From Mangrovimonas sp. ST2L15 (GTDB taxonomy: Bacteria; Bacteroidota; Bacteroidia; Flavobacteriales; Flavobacteriaceae): DNA of 64,000 bases. The notes under the pieces were generated by a model. That model saw nothing but the letters and a program-made list of their open reading frames with translations, made no database searches and was not told the DNA's origin. Both the position numbers and the translations under genes were made by a program. Numbering within the stretch: the stretch's first letter is position 1; every line of letters begins with the position of its first letter. This document shows, in pieces, positions 50,631-61,400 of this stretch. The stretch spans positions 91,214 through 155,213 of the forward strand of contig NZ_LBIQ01000019.1 of the NCBI RefSeq assembly GCF_001280515.1, in the 5' to 3' direction.

Positions 50631-53600
50631 ATGAGGTTCATCCAGTTTTTAATTTTATTTTTTATATCTACTTTACTTTGCAATGCCCAAAACATCAAAC
50701 ACATCTCTGTAAATGAAGGCCTTCCTCAGTCCTTTGTTTCAGATTTATTGGAAGACCATAATGGTTTTATCTGGATAAGTACCAGAAATGGATTGGCACG
50801 TTATGAAGGCCATAAACTTGAAATCTTACAACACGTTCCTGGAGAAGTTAATTCACTGGCTTCAAATATCATATCCAAACTTCAAAAAGGGGAAGGCAAC
50901 ACCATATGGATCCAGTATGAAACGGACGAATTAGATTTACTGGACTTAAATACGGGTAAGATAACCCATATACCGGGAGTTGAAAATTATTATCAAACAG
51001 GGAATGGCTACATAGATAAGAAAAGTAAACTATGGTACTATTATGAAAATAATGTCTATAGTCTAAACTTAAATGCTACTGATAAAGCATTAGACAAAAA
51101 AACATATACCCCCGACGAAGATAAAATAAGCAACATTTTTATTGACCGTAGTAACAACATTTGGGTTCTTGGCCTTAAGGGGATAAATAAATTTAATACG
51201 TCCCTGAATAAATTTGAGCTCATAGTCAACCCTTATGCTTCAAATTCTATAGAAAATGAGCCCGCTACAAACTTATTTGAGAGAGATAACGGGGAATTCA
51301 TGTGGCTAGGTGAAGAGTATCTTAACTTTTTTGACCCTAAGAATAACTCATTTAAAAGGTTGCCATTGCCCAAACATGAAACTAAAGGATTTAAACAAAT
51401 TCAAACAAATTCAAATGGGGAAGACTACATAATCATTAATAGAAATATTTATACATACGAAGATGTTAAAGGCATAACACTCTTAGGTCAGTTGCCCTTT
51501 GACGATGACAATATTAAAAAGAAACCTTTATTTTATGATTTTCTAGTGGACCAATCTGGCCTGATTTGGCTTGCGGCCAATACAGATGGTGTATATCAAG
51601 TCGATTTTAGCCTAAATTTTAAAGACTTTAGTTATGAAGATGATTTTGCAATGACTCTTTTTAAAAATCAATTTAATATTTCTCTAGAGGATTATTTTAA
51701 TTTCAACACCAGTAATAAATTACTTTTACTACCTAGTTACTATCTAAGATCTGTAAAATACAACGATAAAATATGGGTTGCTTTACATAGAACTGTTGCC
51801 TACTACAAGCCAGGTGGGAACAAGCTATCCAAACTCAAGAATTTGCCAGTTCCCACCATAGATGATTTTGTACCAATAAAGGGAATAACTATTAATAGGA
51901 ATGGTAATCCATTGGTTATTGATGAAAGTTGCAACATATTTAGCTATAATGATAATGAGCAGCAATGGTATTTAGAACCCTATTCAAAATTACTTAAGGC
52001 TAGTTTTAAAAATAAACTAAGCCCAAGTTCCATCCTATTAGATGATAATTACATTTGGATTACAACTGAATACAGTGGGCTAATTCGTATTGATACCAAA
52101 ACAAGTAAAATATCCCAGTTTAAAGCTGAAAATACCACAAATGGTTTACCTACCAACAACTTAATTAGCATTATTTCGGACAGCAAAGAGAAAAACATAT
52201 TATGGATAGCCAGTTATTATGGATTGCTGAAATTCAACAAAAATACTTTTAAAAATAAATTATTCACTATAGAAGATGGACTCCCAGATAATACCATTTA
52301 TACCCTACTAGAAGACAATAAAGGATTTTTATGGCTGGGAACCAATAAAGGTCTCTGTAGATTCAATAGCAAAACTTTAAACCATAGGACTTTTTCATCG
52401 TCTCACGGATTAACAGCTCTAGAATATAATAGATATCACCAGTTCATAATGCCCAATGGAGACTTTGCTTTTGGAGGAATAAATGGAGGTACCATTTTTA
52501 ATCCTTTAAGTATAAGTGATGACAAATTCAACCCCTCCGTTGTTATAACTCAAATTAAAATAAACAATGAATCATATTTAAAAGAAGGCGATAACTTTTT
52601 AATATACAGTGATTTAAAAACTTTAGACTTGCCCCATTTTAAAAACAACTTAATTATTGAGTTTTCGGCTTTAGAGTTCTCTCAGTCGGATGATATTAAA
52701 TATAGATATCGATTAAAAGGATATGACGACGAATGGGTAGTTTTAAAAGGAAAAAATGAAGCTGTTTATACAAAAATACCCTTTGGTGATTATACTTTAG
52801 AAGTAAATGCAACAAATACTTCTGGGGTATGGAGTACTGATATTGAAACATTAGATATAAATATTTCTCCTGCTTGGTGGGAGACCACCTGGGCTATTTT
52901 TTTATATATCATGGCATTTTCTGCCATAATATTCCTTTTCATCAAAAGATCCATAAAGCAAAAAGTGATTAATAAAGAAATAGAACTTAAAAGAAAAGAA
53001 GCTGATCACTTTAGGGAGATTAACAATCTTAAAACAAGGTTTTTCACAAACCTAACCCATGAATTGCGTACGCCTCTATCTCTTATAATAGCCCCTGTAG
53101 AGCAACTTAAGAAAACCAAAAAGAAAAAAAATAGAAAAAGATTACTGTCTATCATTAAAAAAAACGCCAATAACCTATTAAATCTTTCCGATCAGCTATT
53201 GGACATTTCAAAAATAGAGGCTGGTGTTTTGGAAGCCAACTATTTCCCAGGCGATATGGTATTATCCATAAAGAAAAGTATAGAAGCATTTAAGGAAGAA
53301 GCCAAAGAAAAAATCATAACAATTGATTTAATTTCTCCGCTAACTGCAAATTATATTTTCTCTCCATACTTGCTTGAAAGAATTATAAACAACCTAATCT
53401 CCAATTCCATTAAATATGGTAAAAGAGGAGGCAAAATACTTTTGAGCCTATCAGAAGAAAAAGACGGCGTAATCGTAAAGATTGAAGATGACGGTATTGG
53501 AATTTCTAAAAAAGACTTACCTCATATCTTTGAAAGGTTTTATCAATCAGAAAATTCCAAGAACAACCAAAATATTGTCACTGGCAGTGGTATAGGTCTA

Positions 53601-54554
53601 TCCTTAGTGAACGAGCTTGTACAAATGCAAAATGGCAAAATAAATGTAGAAAGTAGTATTGGAGACGACTCGGGCACCATTTTTAAAATTTATTTACCTT
53701 ATAAGAAAGTTGAGTCCCTAGCTAAGCTTCCGAAAGTAAAAAATGAAGAGCTAGTTAGTGCAACATTAATTAAAGATGATGAATCTCCTACCATTCTATT
53801 GGTAGAAGATAATGAAGAAATGCTAGATTTCCTATCCATTAGTTTAAAACCCCACTATAATATTATTAAGTCAGATAATGCTATAAAAGGACTAAAATTA
53901 GCCAATGAAATCATTCCAGATATCATAATAAGTGATGTTATGATGTCCAAAATGGATGGTCTCGAGCTTTGTAAACAAGTCAAAGAAAATATGGTAACAA
54001 ACCACATTCCAGTTATCCTATTAACAGCCAAAACCGATTTAAAGAGCAGATTAGAAGGATTAACTCTTGGAGCTGATGATTATGTATCAAAACCATTTAA
54101 TGTTTCAGAATTACTACTTAGGATTAAAAATAGACTTGAATTACAAAAGAGTCAACGAGAGACTATCTTTGAAGAACTCAAACTATTACCTAATTACAGT
54201 GAAGAAAAAAACAATAAGGAAAAGAGTGATCCTTTCTTATTACAAGTAGAACAGATACTTGAAAACAATTTAAGTAATGAACAATTTGGCGTGAACGATT
54301 TAGCTTCAAGTTTGAACATGAGCAGAACCAGTCTTCATAGAAAAATTAAAGCTTTAACAAATATGACAACAGGCAAGATTATACAAGTCTATAAATTAAA
54401 AAGAGCCTCTACGCTCTTAAAAGAAAATTACAATATCGCCGAAGTGTCATACAAGACTGGCTTTGGAAGTCCTTCATACTTCTCAAAGTGTTTTAAAGAA
54501 ACCTATGGTTTGACGCCTACAGAGTATTTAGAGAACAAGGGTTTAAAACAATAG
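50631..54554 (+). CDS. Hybrid two-component system sensor/regulator (HTCS)
   Basis: This 1307-residue one-protein signalling system begins with a signal segment (1-20, ending CNA). Two-component propeller (reg_prop) repeats cover about 20-680, with recurrent LEDNKGFLWLGTNKGL-type units. A Y_Y_Y domain covers about 685-750, followed by a transmembrane helix near 752-772. The kinase has H810 in LTHELRTPLS, then the ATPase domain (GSGIGLSL). The receiver has D1102 and K1154, and the AraC-type HTH end is ISKIE-independent (FGVNDLASSLNMSRTSLHRK ... AEVSYKTGFGSPSYFSKCF). Such sensors usually detect glycan fragments and switch on polysaccharide-utilisation genes, but no SusC/SusD pair is in this window. 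Confidence 0.95.
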   Translation: MRFIQFLILFFISTLLCNAQNIKHISVNEGLPQSFVSDLLEDHNGFIWISTRNGLARYEGHKLEILQHVPGEVNSLASNIISKLQKGEGNTIWIQYETDELDLLDLNTGKITHIPGVENYYQTGNGYIDKKSKLWYYYENNVYSLNLNATDKALDKKTYTPDEDKISNIFIDRSNNIWVLGLKGINKFNTSLNKFELIVNPYASNSIENEPATNLFERDNGEFMWLGEEYLNFFDPKNNSFKRLPLPKHETKGFKQIQTNSNGEDYIIINRNIYTYEDVKGITLLGQLPFDDDNIKKKPLFYDFLVDQSGLIWLAANTDGVYQVDFSLNFKDFSYEDDFAMTLFKNQFNISLEDYFNFNTSNKLLLLPSYYLRSVKYNDKIWVALHRTVAYYKPGGNKLSKLKNLPVPTIDDFVPIKGITINRNGNPLVIDESCNIFSYNDNEQQWYLEPYSKLLKASFKNKLSPSSILLDDNYIWITTEYSGLIRIDTKTSKISQFKAENTTNGLPTNNLISIISDSKEKNILWIASYYGLLKFNKNTFKNKLFTIEDGLPDNTIYTLLEDNKGFLWLGTNKGLCRFNSKTLNHRTFSSSHGLTALEYNRYHQFIMPNGDFAFGGINGGTIFNPLSISDDKFNPSVVITQIKINNESYLKEGDNFLIYSDLKTLDLPHFKNNLIIEFSALEFSQSDDIKYRYRLKGYDDEWVVLKGKNEAVYTKIPFGDYTLEVNATNTSGVWSTDIETLDINISPAWWETTWAIFLYIMAFSAIIFLFIKRSIKQKVINKEIELKRKEADHFREINNLKTRFFTNLTHELRTPLSLIIAPVEQLKKTKKKKNRKRLLSIIKKNANNLLNLSDQLLDISKIEAGVLEANYFPGDMVLSIKKSIEAFKEEAKEKIITIDLISPLTANYIFSPYLLERIINNLISNSIKYGKRGGKILLSLSEEKDGVIVKIEDDGIGISKKDLPHIFERFYQSENSKNNQNIVTGSGIGLSLVNELVQMQNGKINVESSIGDDSGTIFKIYLPYKKVESLAKLPKVKNEELVSATLIKDDESPTILLVEDNEEMLDFLSISLKPHYNIIKSDNAIKGLKLANEIIPDIIISDVMMSKMDGLELCKQVKENMVTNHIPVILLTAKTDLKSRLEGLTLGADDYVSKPFNVSELLLRIKNRLELQKSQRETIFEELKLLPNYSEEKNNKEKSDPFLLQVEQILENNLSNEQFGVNDLASSLNMSRTSLHRKIKALTNMTTGKIIQVYKLKRASTLLKENYNIAEVSYKTGFGSPSYFSKCFKETYGLTPTEYLENKGLKQ

Positions 54555-54938
54555 ATCGCAAGTTCCTAAAAATATAAAATAACCTATTAAACTATAAGAA
54601 TTTACTTTCCTAAAATACAACAACCAAAGCCTGCCTATTAATAAATAATGAGAAGAAAAAATCAGCCACTACTCATTTGTGATCGATCGTCCTGAAAACA
54701 TTTTGATAAAAAATAAAGCCTTTTCCATATATCCATTGGCAATAATCAGATAATTATATTATGATCATTTAATTATCTTTTCTTATTATCTTATTGTTAA
54801 AAAAATGCACATTATCAGGTGTTTCAAAGAAAATGAAACAAAAATGATACTATTTGAAACACATCTTATAGTGCTCCTCTTCAACAAAAAATATATTAGT
54901 CACGTTAATTTTAACTCTATTTTTTAAACTAAAATTTT
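54555..54938. other. 384-bp intergenic region between the hybrid sensor and a secreted protein
   Basis: The region is AT-rich, with no convincing open frame. It contains several short palindromic AT motifs (for example near 54752-54775) and should hold the promoter of the large secreted protein. No promoter box could be assigned with confidence. Confidence 0.4.
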
Positions 54939-57872
54939 ATGAGAAAAAACTACTTTAGGGTGGCTAAGAGATTTGCTTCTGCTGCTTTTCTAACAACTGT
55001 TTTTGGTTTGGCAACATTTGCCTCCAAAAATCCCTCACCTAAAAAATCAGAGATGAGTCCAATCATGGATCCTGCTGATTTTGTCACCTTCACGATTACA
55101 GGTCTTAATGCCGATGTTATTGCTAACGGTGTTGGAGCTGCGGTTGATGTTACTACAAATGATGTAGATGGCGCTAATTATTGTTTCCTAGAAATAGGCT
55201 ATGAAGTAAATGCAGGAGATGGAGGTACGACTTATGGTCTTCCTGTTGGAGGCCTTATTTCTAGCCCTAACACAACCGATTTATCTTTTCAACTAGCCAG
55301 TTACGACGAAGACAACTCTTTACGTATTCCCGCTTCTGGAGATGTAGATTCTTCAATTACTTTCGCCGAAACGGGAAGTTACGAAACCATCTATTTTGCA
55401 GCAACCTCAGGTAGTGGCCCTTCAACTTTTAGTGGTACTATCGATTTTCAGGATGGAACCACTCAAGCCTTTTCAGGTTTAAGTGTTTCTGATTGGTATG
55501 GAGGAAGCAATTATATCATTAATGGAATAGGTCGTGTTAATATGACTGACAATGGTTTGTCTAATGGTGGTGGAACGAATCCAAGAATATATGAACTTTC
55601 TGTTGATATAGACCCAGCCAATCAAGCAAAAACCGTTACTGGATTAACCGTAACCAATGTTACACCAAATGGTGGTTCAGCTAATATCACTTTAAACATT
55701 TTTGCTGTTTCAGGGAAATTAGCTGCAGATTGCCCTACGCCATCAAACCTTGCTTTAGGAACTGTAGGCGCGTATGATGCTGAAATTTCTTGGACTCCTT
55801 ACGATGTTAATGACACTTTTGAAGTTGCCGTTGTTTTGGATGGTGCAGGTGAGCCAGTTACTGGTGATGACACTACCGATCAATCAACTTATACTTTTAC
55901 AGATTTAACACCTGAAACAGCTTACGATGCTTATATTAGAACTGTTTGCCAAACAACAGGATATAGCTACTGGGTGGGACCATTAAGCTTTACAACCACT
56001 ATTGCATGTCCAGCACCTACCAACTTAAGTGCTGCTGCAACTTCAACAACAGAAGGTTCTGCGTCCTGGGATATGGGAACAGCTTCTGCTTGGGAAGTAG
56101 CCTATGTTTTAAACGGAGATCCAGCACCAACTTCTGGAGAACCAACAGACACCAATTCCTTTGATTTTTCAAGTTTAGATCCTGCAACCACTTACACCGT
56201 ATATGTAAGAGCTAATTGTGGTGTAGACGGGTTTAGTTCCTGGACAACCACTAACTTTACAACTTGGTGCGATGCCCTTCCTGGAATTGACGAAGGTTTT
56301 GAAGGGGATGGTATTCCTGACTGTTGGACCATTATTAATGGTGGTGATAATAATACATGGGTACAATATGACTATAGTACATATGCCCATACCGGAACCA
56401 AATCCATGAGAATTCAATACACTTGGAATGCAGCACATAATGATTATTTAATTACACCTGCATTTACTGTGACAGAACATGTTTCTGATATGATAAGCTT
56501 CTGGTCTAGAAATTACAGTTCCTCATATATAGATGAATTTGATGTATTAGTATCAACCACAGGAAATTCAGAATCTGATTTTACAGAGGTTTTAGCAACC
56601 AATGTTGGGCCTGGAACAACTTACACAGAGTATAACTATGATTTATCCGCTTATGTAGGAGAAACAATCTATTTTGCTATCAAAGCCATTTCTACAAATG
56701 AATGGTATTTATATGTTGATGATGTTTTGACATATGGAACTCCATATTGTGATGCGCCTTCAGATTTGGATGCAGTCGTTACCCCTAACTCAGCTACTTT
56801 GAGTTGGTCTGGTCCTTCTGAGGATGGATATGAAATTGCTGTTCAAGCAACGGGATCTGGAGAACCATCATCGGGAATGGTTGTTTCTGAGGCTTCTTAT
56901 GAAGAATCCTTGACCTATGGCGAAATTAAAGAGTATTACGTCAGAACGATATGTACTGGTGGTGGTTATAGCCCTTGGTCTGGACCATTTACATTTGGAA
57001 GCTATACGACTCTTGAAACTTCAGGATATACAGATGATGTTATTGCTAACGGTGTTGGTGCATCAGCTTCTTCGACAACAAATGATATTGATGGTGGAGA
57101 TTATGCATATTTTTCAAAAGATTTTGATCCAACTGGCTCTAACTTAGTTTCGGTAGGATTACCTTTAAATGGTGTTTTGAATAGCCCAAATACCTCTGGT
57201 TTGAGTTTTGAACTTCAATCATATGGAGACAACAATTCTTTAAGAATGCCAACTGCCAGTGAAGGTGGTACTTTAACCGTTACCAATGCCTATCCAGCTG
57301 AGACCTTATATTTAAGCGTCGTTTCTGGAGGTGGTTCAGGTAGCATGTCTGGAACTATCCACTTTAATGATGGGTCTACACAAGCCATCCCGACTACTGC
57401 AGTATCAGATTGGTACAATGGAGGTAACTATGTGATTGCTGGAATTGGACGTGTAAATACTACAAGTGATAACGTTGAGACCCCAAGTAACAATCCAAGA
57501 ATTTACGAAATGGCTATTGCTCTAGAGGAAGGCAATTATACAAAGACTATAACCTCAATTGATTTTCAGAAAGAAACAGGAGGCGTAATTAACGTGTTTG
57601 CTGCAAGTATTAAGTTCTCTGAAGAAGCAGGATTATCTGTGAACGAACAAACTTTGGTAAATGTGACTATGTATCCAAACCCTGTTAAGGATCAATTGTT
57701 TGTTAAAGGTATGAATGTACAATCAGTTGATGTCTTTACCGTTCTTGGACAAAAAGTTGCCGTTGATTTCAATGAAAACACGATCTATGCAAGCAACCTT
57801 TCTCAAGGTGTTTATTTTGTAACAGTTAATTCTACAGAGGGTTCTAAAACATTTAGAATTATCAAGCAATAA
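54939..57872 (+). CDS. Secreted multi-domain protein, type IX secretion (type A sorting domain)
   Basis: This 977-residue protein has a signal segment within residues 1-29. A beta domain at about 57-258 (DVIANGVGAAVDVTTND) recurs at about 697-893. Between them are two fibronectin III-like repeats (about 263-442), a cleaved-adhesin/MAM-like domain (about 445-604) and another fibronectin III-like repeat (607-690). The last 70 residues (VTMYPNPVKDQLFVKGM ... FRIIKQ) are a type A T9SS sorting signal, so it is exported and placed on the cell surface. It is an adhesin or glycan-binding protein candidate. It lies behind the hybrid sensor, which could regulate it. Confidence 0.88.
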   Translation: MRKNYFRVAKRFASAAFLTTVFGLATFASKNPSPKKSEMSPIMDPADFVTFTITGLNADVIANGVGAAVDVTTNDVDGANYCFLEIGYEVNAGDGGTTYGLPVGGLISSPNTTDLSFQLASYDEDNSLRIPASGDVDSSITFAETGSYETIYFAATSGSGPSTFSGTIDFQDGTTQAFSGLSVSDWYGGSNYIINGIGRVNMTDNGLSNGGGTNPRIYELSVDIDPANQAKTVTGLTVTNVTPNGGSANITLNIFAVSGKLAADCPTPSNLALGTVGAYDAEISWTPYDVNDTFEVAVVLDGAGEPVTGDDTTDQSTYTFTDLTPETAYDAYIRTVCQTTGYSYWVGPLSFTTTIACPAPTNLSAAATSTTEGSASWDMGTASAWEVAYVLNGDPAPTSGEPTDTNSFDFSSLDPATTYTVYVRANCGVDGFSSWTTTNFTTWCDALPGIDEGFEGDGIPDCWTIINGGDNNTWVQYDYSTYAHTGTKSMRIQYTWNAAHNDYLITPAFTVTEHVSDMISFWSRNYSSSYIDEFDVLVSTTGNSESDFTEVLATNVGPGTTYTEYNYDLSAYVGETIYFAIKAISTNEWYLYVDDVLTYGTPYCDAPSDLDAVVTPNSATLSWSGPSEDGYEIAVQATGSGEPSSGMVVSEASYEESLTYGEIKEYYVRTICTGGGYSPWSGPFTFGSYTTLETSGYTDDVIANGVGASASSTTNDIDGGDYAYFSKDFDPTGSNLVSVGLPLNGVLNSPNTSGLSFELQSYGDNNSLRMPTASEGGTLTVTNAYPAETLYLSVVSGGGSGSMSGTIHFNDGSTQAIPTTAVSDWYNGGNYVIAGIGRVNTTSDNVETPSNNPRIYEMAIALEEGNYTKTITSIDFQKETGGVINVFAASIKFSEEAGLSVNEQTLVNVTMYPNPVKDQLFVKGMNVQSVDVFTVLGQKVAVDFNENTIYASNLSQGVYFVTVNSTEGSKTFRIIKQ

Positions 57873-57913
57873 GAAAAATTACCCTTTTAATAGCCCTTTA
57901 CTTTTTAAATTTG

Positions 57914-57949
57914 AAAATCCCTGGCATCGACGTGTCAGGGATTTTTTTT
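57914..57949 (+). terminator. Intrinsic terminator
   Basis: AAAATCCCTG (57914-57923) pairs with CAGGGATTTT (57936-57945) and the T run continues to 57949. It lies 42 bp after the 977-residue protein gene. Confidence 0.82.
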
Positions 57950-58446
57950 CAACACTCGATTCGGTCATTAAATTATAAACTAAACTTAGGCCCTAGCTCT
58001 AAAAAAAGTATCTAGGGCAATTACTTCCCAAAAACCAATTCACAGGATAAAAACATTAAACAAAAATCTTTTTAAACCACAGAATAGTTCCAAAGTGCAT
58101 AGCTATAGCTGTCTACATACCATATTTTAACTTGAGTTCAACAGAAAACATTAATATAGTTGTTCCTTAAATGAAGTAAATTGTACCATTGTCCCCTTGA
58201 GCAATATCGAGAACAAAATGTATTTTGTTTGAAGATAGTTTACAAAGTAAGCCGAAAGGTCTGAAAATCGTTCTATTTTATTAGGTTTCACTGCGCTCAA
58301 CCAGATAGCTATTTACAATTAATCCCATTCAGTTCTTTATAAAAAACAATTAAATCGAACTCACTTTATTTTAACTTAATTACTTGCCCACTATATCTTA
58401 AAAACCACATGAAACTTCTCTAAATCAAACCATTAGAAACAAAAAA

Positions 58447-58470
58447 AAAGACCATTATAAAATGGTCTTT
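58447..58470 (-). terminator. Intrinsic terminator
   Basis: AAAGACCATT pairs with AATGGTCTTT around a 4-nt loop. The minus strand then has a run of T. It ends the 1128-residue protein gene 27 bp after its stop. Confidence 0.82.
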
Positions 58471-58496
58471 CTAAAATATTCAGTATCGTTTGACTA

Positions 58497-61400
58497 TTAG
58501 TAAGTCATGTATACCCAGCCTGTCAGAGATTCTCTTTGGTCTGCGAAATTTAAAACATAGAAATAGGTTCCTACTGGCAACGTTTTAGAGCTACCCTTTT
58601 CTTGACCATGCCATTGGTTGGTATAATTGACTTCAGAAAATACTTCAGTTCCATATCTATTGAAAATTTTAATATCACTTACATTCAATCCGGTAAGATC
58701 AAACGAATCATTAAAACCATCACTATTAGGTGTAATAACTTCTGGTATGGTACAGAACGTACTTTCAACAGTAAAAGCACCTGTATATTCGCAACCATTT
58801 ACTGAAACTGCAGTTACTTCATATACACCAGAATCTACAATCTCAATAATATCTCCACTATCAGAAAATGAATTTGGACCTGTCCATGTAATAGCCATAT
58901 CATTTACATCCAAATCATTTAAACTCTCCACGCTCAAATAATAAGAAAGTCCGTCGCATGCTCCAGAAATTTCTAGGGCGACTCCTTCATAGATAGAAAA
59001 TTCTACTTCATAAGAATCCTCGCAGCCTAAAACATCGGCTGGTAAATTATAGGTTACCATATACATTCCAGGACTACTATTAGTCACATCAATTATTCCT
59101 GTGGATGCATCCAAGGCCAAACCTGTTTGAGCCGTAAAAGTTCCTCCGGTAGTAAAGCCATCTCCCAAAACAGGGCTTACCGTTGTTACATCAAAGCAAA
59201 TACCCGCAAACTCATAACTAAACTCAACAACTGGAGCAACTATGGAAATCGATATACTATAAGAAGCACCGCAACCAAGGACTGATTCGTCCAAAGTATA
59301 AGTCACTACATAGTCTCCAATTGCACTGTTTTCAGAATTAATTTCTCCCGTAGCCGCATTAAGATCCAATCCAGCTATATCTGCTGAAAATATACCACCT
59401 TCACTAAAACCATCGGCCAAAATTGGAGCCACCAAACCAACATCACCACAAATGGGGTCTTGATCATAAGAGAATTCTGCAACCGGATTTACTATGGAAA
59501 TGGACGTACTATAGGTATTATCACAATCCCCAGCTTGGCTCGGGTCAATGGTATATGTTATTTCATAAGATCCTGGAATACTGTTTTGAACATCAATAGT
59601 TCCAGTAGAAGAATCAATCGATAAACCTTCTGCAGACGAAAATACCCCTCCAGTCTCAAAACCATCTGTTAAAATTGGAGAAACAAAATCTTGATCAAAA
59701 CAAATCGTATCAAATTCAAATGAAAACTCTAAAACGGGTGCTGTGAAAACAACTTCCAATATATCTGAACAATATAGGGTTTCCCATTCAAAGTAATAAG
59801 TTCCAGGAGCCGAAAAACCAGAAATGACAGTTTCATTAGAGGATGGATCTGCTATCACGGTTTCCGATGGATTTCCTTCCAAAATAGTCCATGATCCAAT
59901 TCCTGCAGCAGATACTGTAATTTCCTCTTCATCACATGCCATATTAAGCGGATTATCAGTTAAAATTCCATTATTGGCTGTAAAACTGATAGCATCCAAA
60001 AAGTTACCAACACTATTATCTCCTGTAGCCGTTGAAACCGCCTGAAATATAAATCGGGTCACTGGTTGCCCATTTGGAACAACATAACTACCTGTATTAT
60101 AACTCCATGTAGAATTCCCCGTACTTACTTGTTGAACACTTATATATGGACCTCCCGGAGGTCCTGCCAATAACTCACAGGTATCAACACCACTTCGTCC
60201 TCTATGAGCAAAACCATAATTAAAGGTAGTTGTAACCGGTGTATCAAAATCTTGGTAAACACCTCCCTCTAAATTCGCATTCAATTCAATAAACTGATCA
60301 CCTGAATAGGATGGGACATCTTGAAAATTTGGCACTGGCCACACTTCGATAAAGCCATCAGCAGCTGTAGTACTCCAACCCAATACCGCATCCTGATCGA
60401 TAAGTGGAGGGAAAATACCATTCACGACTGGATATGAAAAGTCACTATTTACTGTATTTATCAAACAATCTACACTGGAACCATCCTCATTGGGTTCTGG
60501 TGTTTTGACACAAATATCAAAACCTAAATCAATATCTCCCGCTGTATAGATATACAATATCTTTAAAAAATAGGTACTGCCAGGAGTTAGTCCATAGGCA
60601 GTAATACTATTATTTGTACTGCAATACATTTGATTCAATGCATCACATTCAGTTCCTTCATAAAGGGTTAAAATAACCGTGGAAACATATTGGTCTGATT
60701 GATAATCAAAATTTACCAAATCAATGATATGGGTATTTTCCACAGCAGTAAATTGATACCAAATATCACCACTATTAGCCGTCGCACAATCACTTGCTTG
60801 AGAAGATTCCGTAGCACCCGTAAAATCAGCTGAAACTACTGAAACACAATCCTCATCAGGATTTACTGGAATATCCAAAGCTCCAGAACATTCATCATTT
60901 CCTACTGGAGTAAGAAATGAAAATGGACCAATCCAAGGCCCTTCATCACCTTCTCCACAGTTACTGCGTATCCAAAAATAATACGTAGTAACGGGATTAA
61001 AACCATCTAAATCTATTGAAGTATCTGTAGTATTTCCAGTTGGTTCTGTTACATCGATAGGAGCTGTATTCGAATCACTAAAATAATAATCATAAGATGT
61101 GGGCTCAACAACCGGAACTTCCCAAGAGGCTATAGCTCCTTCCAAAGAAATAGAAGAAAATGTCACAGCCTCTGGTGACGGACAGGTACTTAACAGATTA
61201 GCCGATACAGCAAAAGCATTAAAAACTCCTGTTGTTGATATTTTAGAAAATTGCACACTTTCAATAAGTTTTGTTTGATCTTCAGGTGCGATTTCAACAT
61301 CAATTCTGTAAATTCTAGGATTATTGAAAGGTGTTTCAATGTTGTTGTTATTCCTATTTACTCTACCTACACCTTGCAAAGCAATCGGCAAGGTATTACT

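Larger units (their letters stand above)
57873..58496. other. 624-bp intergenic region with terminators and decayed repeat traces
   Basis: Hairpin terminators lie at both ends. The middle contains TATCGAGAACAAAATG near 58208 and TTTCACTGCGCTC near 58286. These share short blocks with the REP family at 979 and 37704 and look like eroded copies. No gene is visible. Confidence 0.4.
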
